A DNA stretch of 64,000 bases from Butyrivibrio sp. (GTDB lineage Bacteria > Bacillota > Clostridia > Lachnospirales > Lachnospiraceae), in assembly GCA_015056655.1 (NCBI GenBank), contig SVFV01000001.1, positions 62,001-126,000 on the forward strand. Reading direction: 5' to 3'. The translations under genes and the position numbers were made by a program. The notes beneath the pieces were generated by a model. It was not told where the DNA came from. It worked only from the letters and a program-made list of their open reading frames with translations, and did no database searches. This document shows positions 63,835 to 64,000 of this stretch, in pieces. Numbering within the stretch: the stretch's first letter is position 1; each line of letters starts with the position of its first letter.

Positions 63835-64000
63835 TTATGACTGACCCTCCAATACTTCATTTAAAAATACAGCCAGTCCTTCTGTATGATTGATTTTCTT
63901 ATATAAATCAGTAGCAACAAAGAAGTCATCCTTAACCAAGGGATCGTACTCTTTGTATGCTTTTATAAAGCTCTCAACACATCCGGGGATTTCAAACATA
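63835..64000 (-). CDS. 3' end of an unidentified gene, 5' end possibly outside window
   Basis: An open frame of about 55 codons ends at TAA 63835 and reaches the window edge. It reads MFEIPGCVESFIKAYKEY...DFFVATDLYKKI...AVFLNEVLEGQS; an ATG lies at 63999 but may be internal. It is acidic and helical with no recognised motif. The strong terminator directly after it and its codon pattern support a real gene. Confidence 0.6.
   Translation of the reverse strand, partial: MFEIPGCVESFIKAYKEYDPLVKDDFFVATDLYKKINHTEGLAVFLNEVLEGQS

Overview
The window looks like the chromosome of a monoderm, moderately AT-rich Clostridia/Lachnospiraceae-type bacterium (Butyrivibrio and relatives are the closest guess; this is inference from gene content). 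The signs are AGGAGG-type ribosome sites with frequent TTG/GTG starts, a type IV pilus set without PilP/PilQ or any other outer-membrane part, TagF/TagG/TagH/LicD teichoic-acid-type genes, and an Rpn-family nuclease remnant. Almost every gene is on the minus strand. The exceptions are a nuclease pseudogene near 10.7-11.2 kb and a YitT-type gene at 59.5-60.4 kb.

Region 1 (1-10.25 kb, minus) is a type IV pilus locus. In transcription order it holds the prepilin, a pilin-like protein, pilB, pilT, pilC, pilD, a PilM-PilN fusion and PilO. These are followed by a secreted repeat protein cut by the window edge. A small toxin-antitoxin module with its own promoter, bracketed by ~30-bp inverted repeats, sits between the pilin genes and pilB.

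Region 2 (10.25-12.37 kb) is decayed. It holds an AT-rich pilin leader, a deleted and frameshifted Rpn-family nuclease, an ATPase (AAA/DUF4143 type) that has lost its P-loop end and carries a frameshift, five 23-bp tandem repeats, and two copies of one hairpin terminator.

Region 3 (12.37-59.3 kb, minus) is a very large cell-surface polysaccharide locus. Seen from its 5' end (59.3 kb) it has four parts. (a) A PglC-like initiating sugar transferase, an ATP-grasp enzyme, five GT4 glycosyltransferases, a UDP-HexNAc 6-dehydrogenase, a DUF2334 deacetylase-like protein and one AsnB-type amidotransferase. (b) An MBOAT/SGNH acylation pair, a second AsnB, GT2, GT11, GT17 and DUF5672 transferases, an ABC flippase, a Wzy-like polymerase, a second (polytopic) initiating transferase, a pyruvyl transferase and a DUF4422 protein. 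(c) A phosphopolymer branch: LicD, IspD/TarI-like cytidylyltransferase, SDR epimerase, TagG/TagH-like exporter and a double-length TagF-like transferase. (d) A secreted beta-helix protein, two glycosyltransferases sharing a C-terminal tail, a PAP2-like phosphatase and UDP-glucose dehydrogenase. Two uronate-forming dehydrogenases together with two amidotransferases suggest uronamide-containing glycans. LicD plus TagF plus the cytidylyltransferase suggest phosphodiester-linked substituents or a teichoic-like polymer exported by TagGH.

Region 4 (59.5-64 kb) holds a YitT-family membrane protein (plus), a MATE transporter and a SulP anion transporter (minus), each with a recognisable terminator, and the 3' end of an unidentified gene at the right edge. 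No tRNA, rRNA or CRISPR array was seen.
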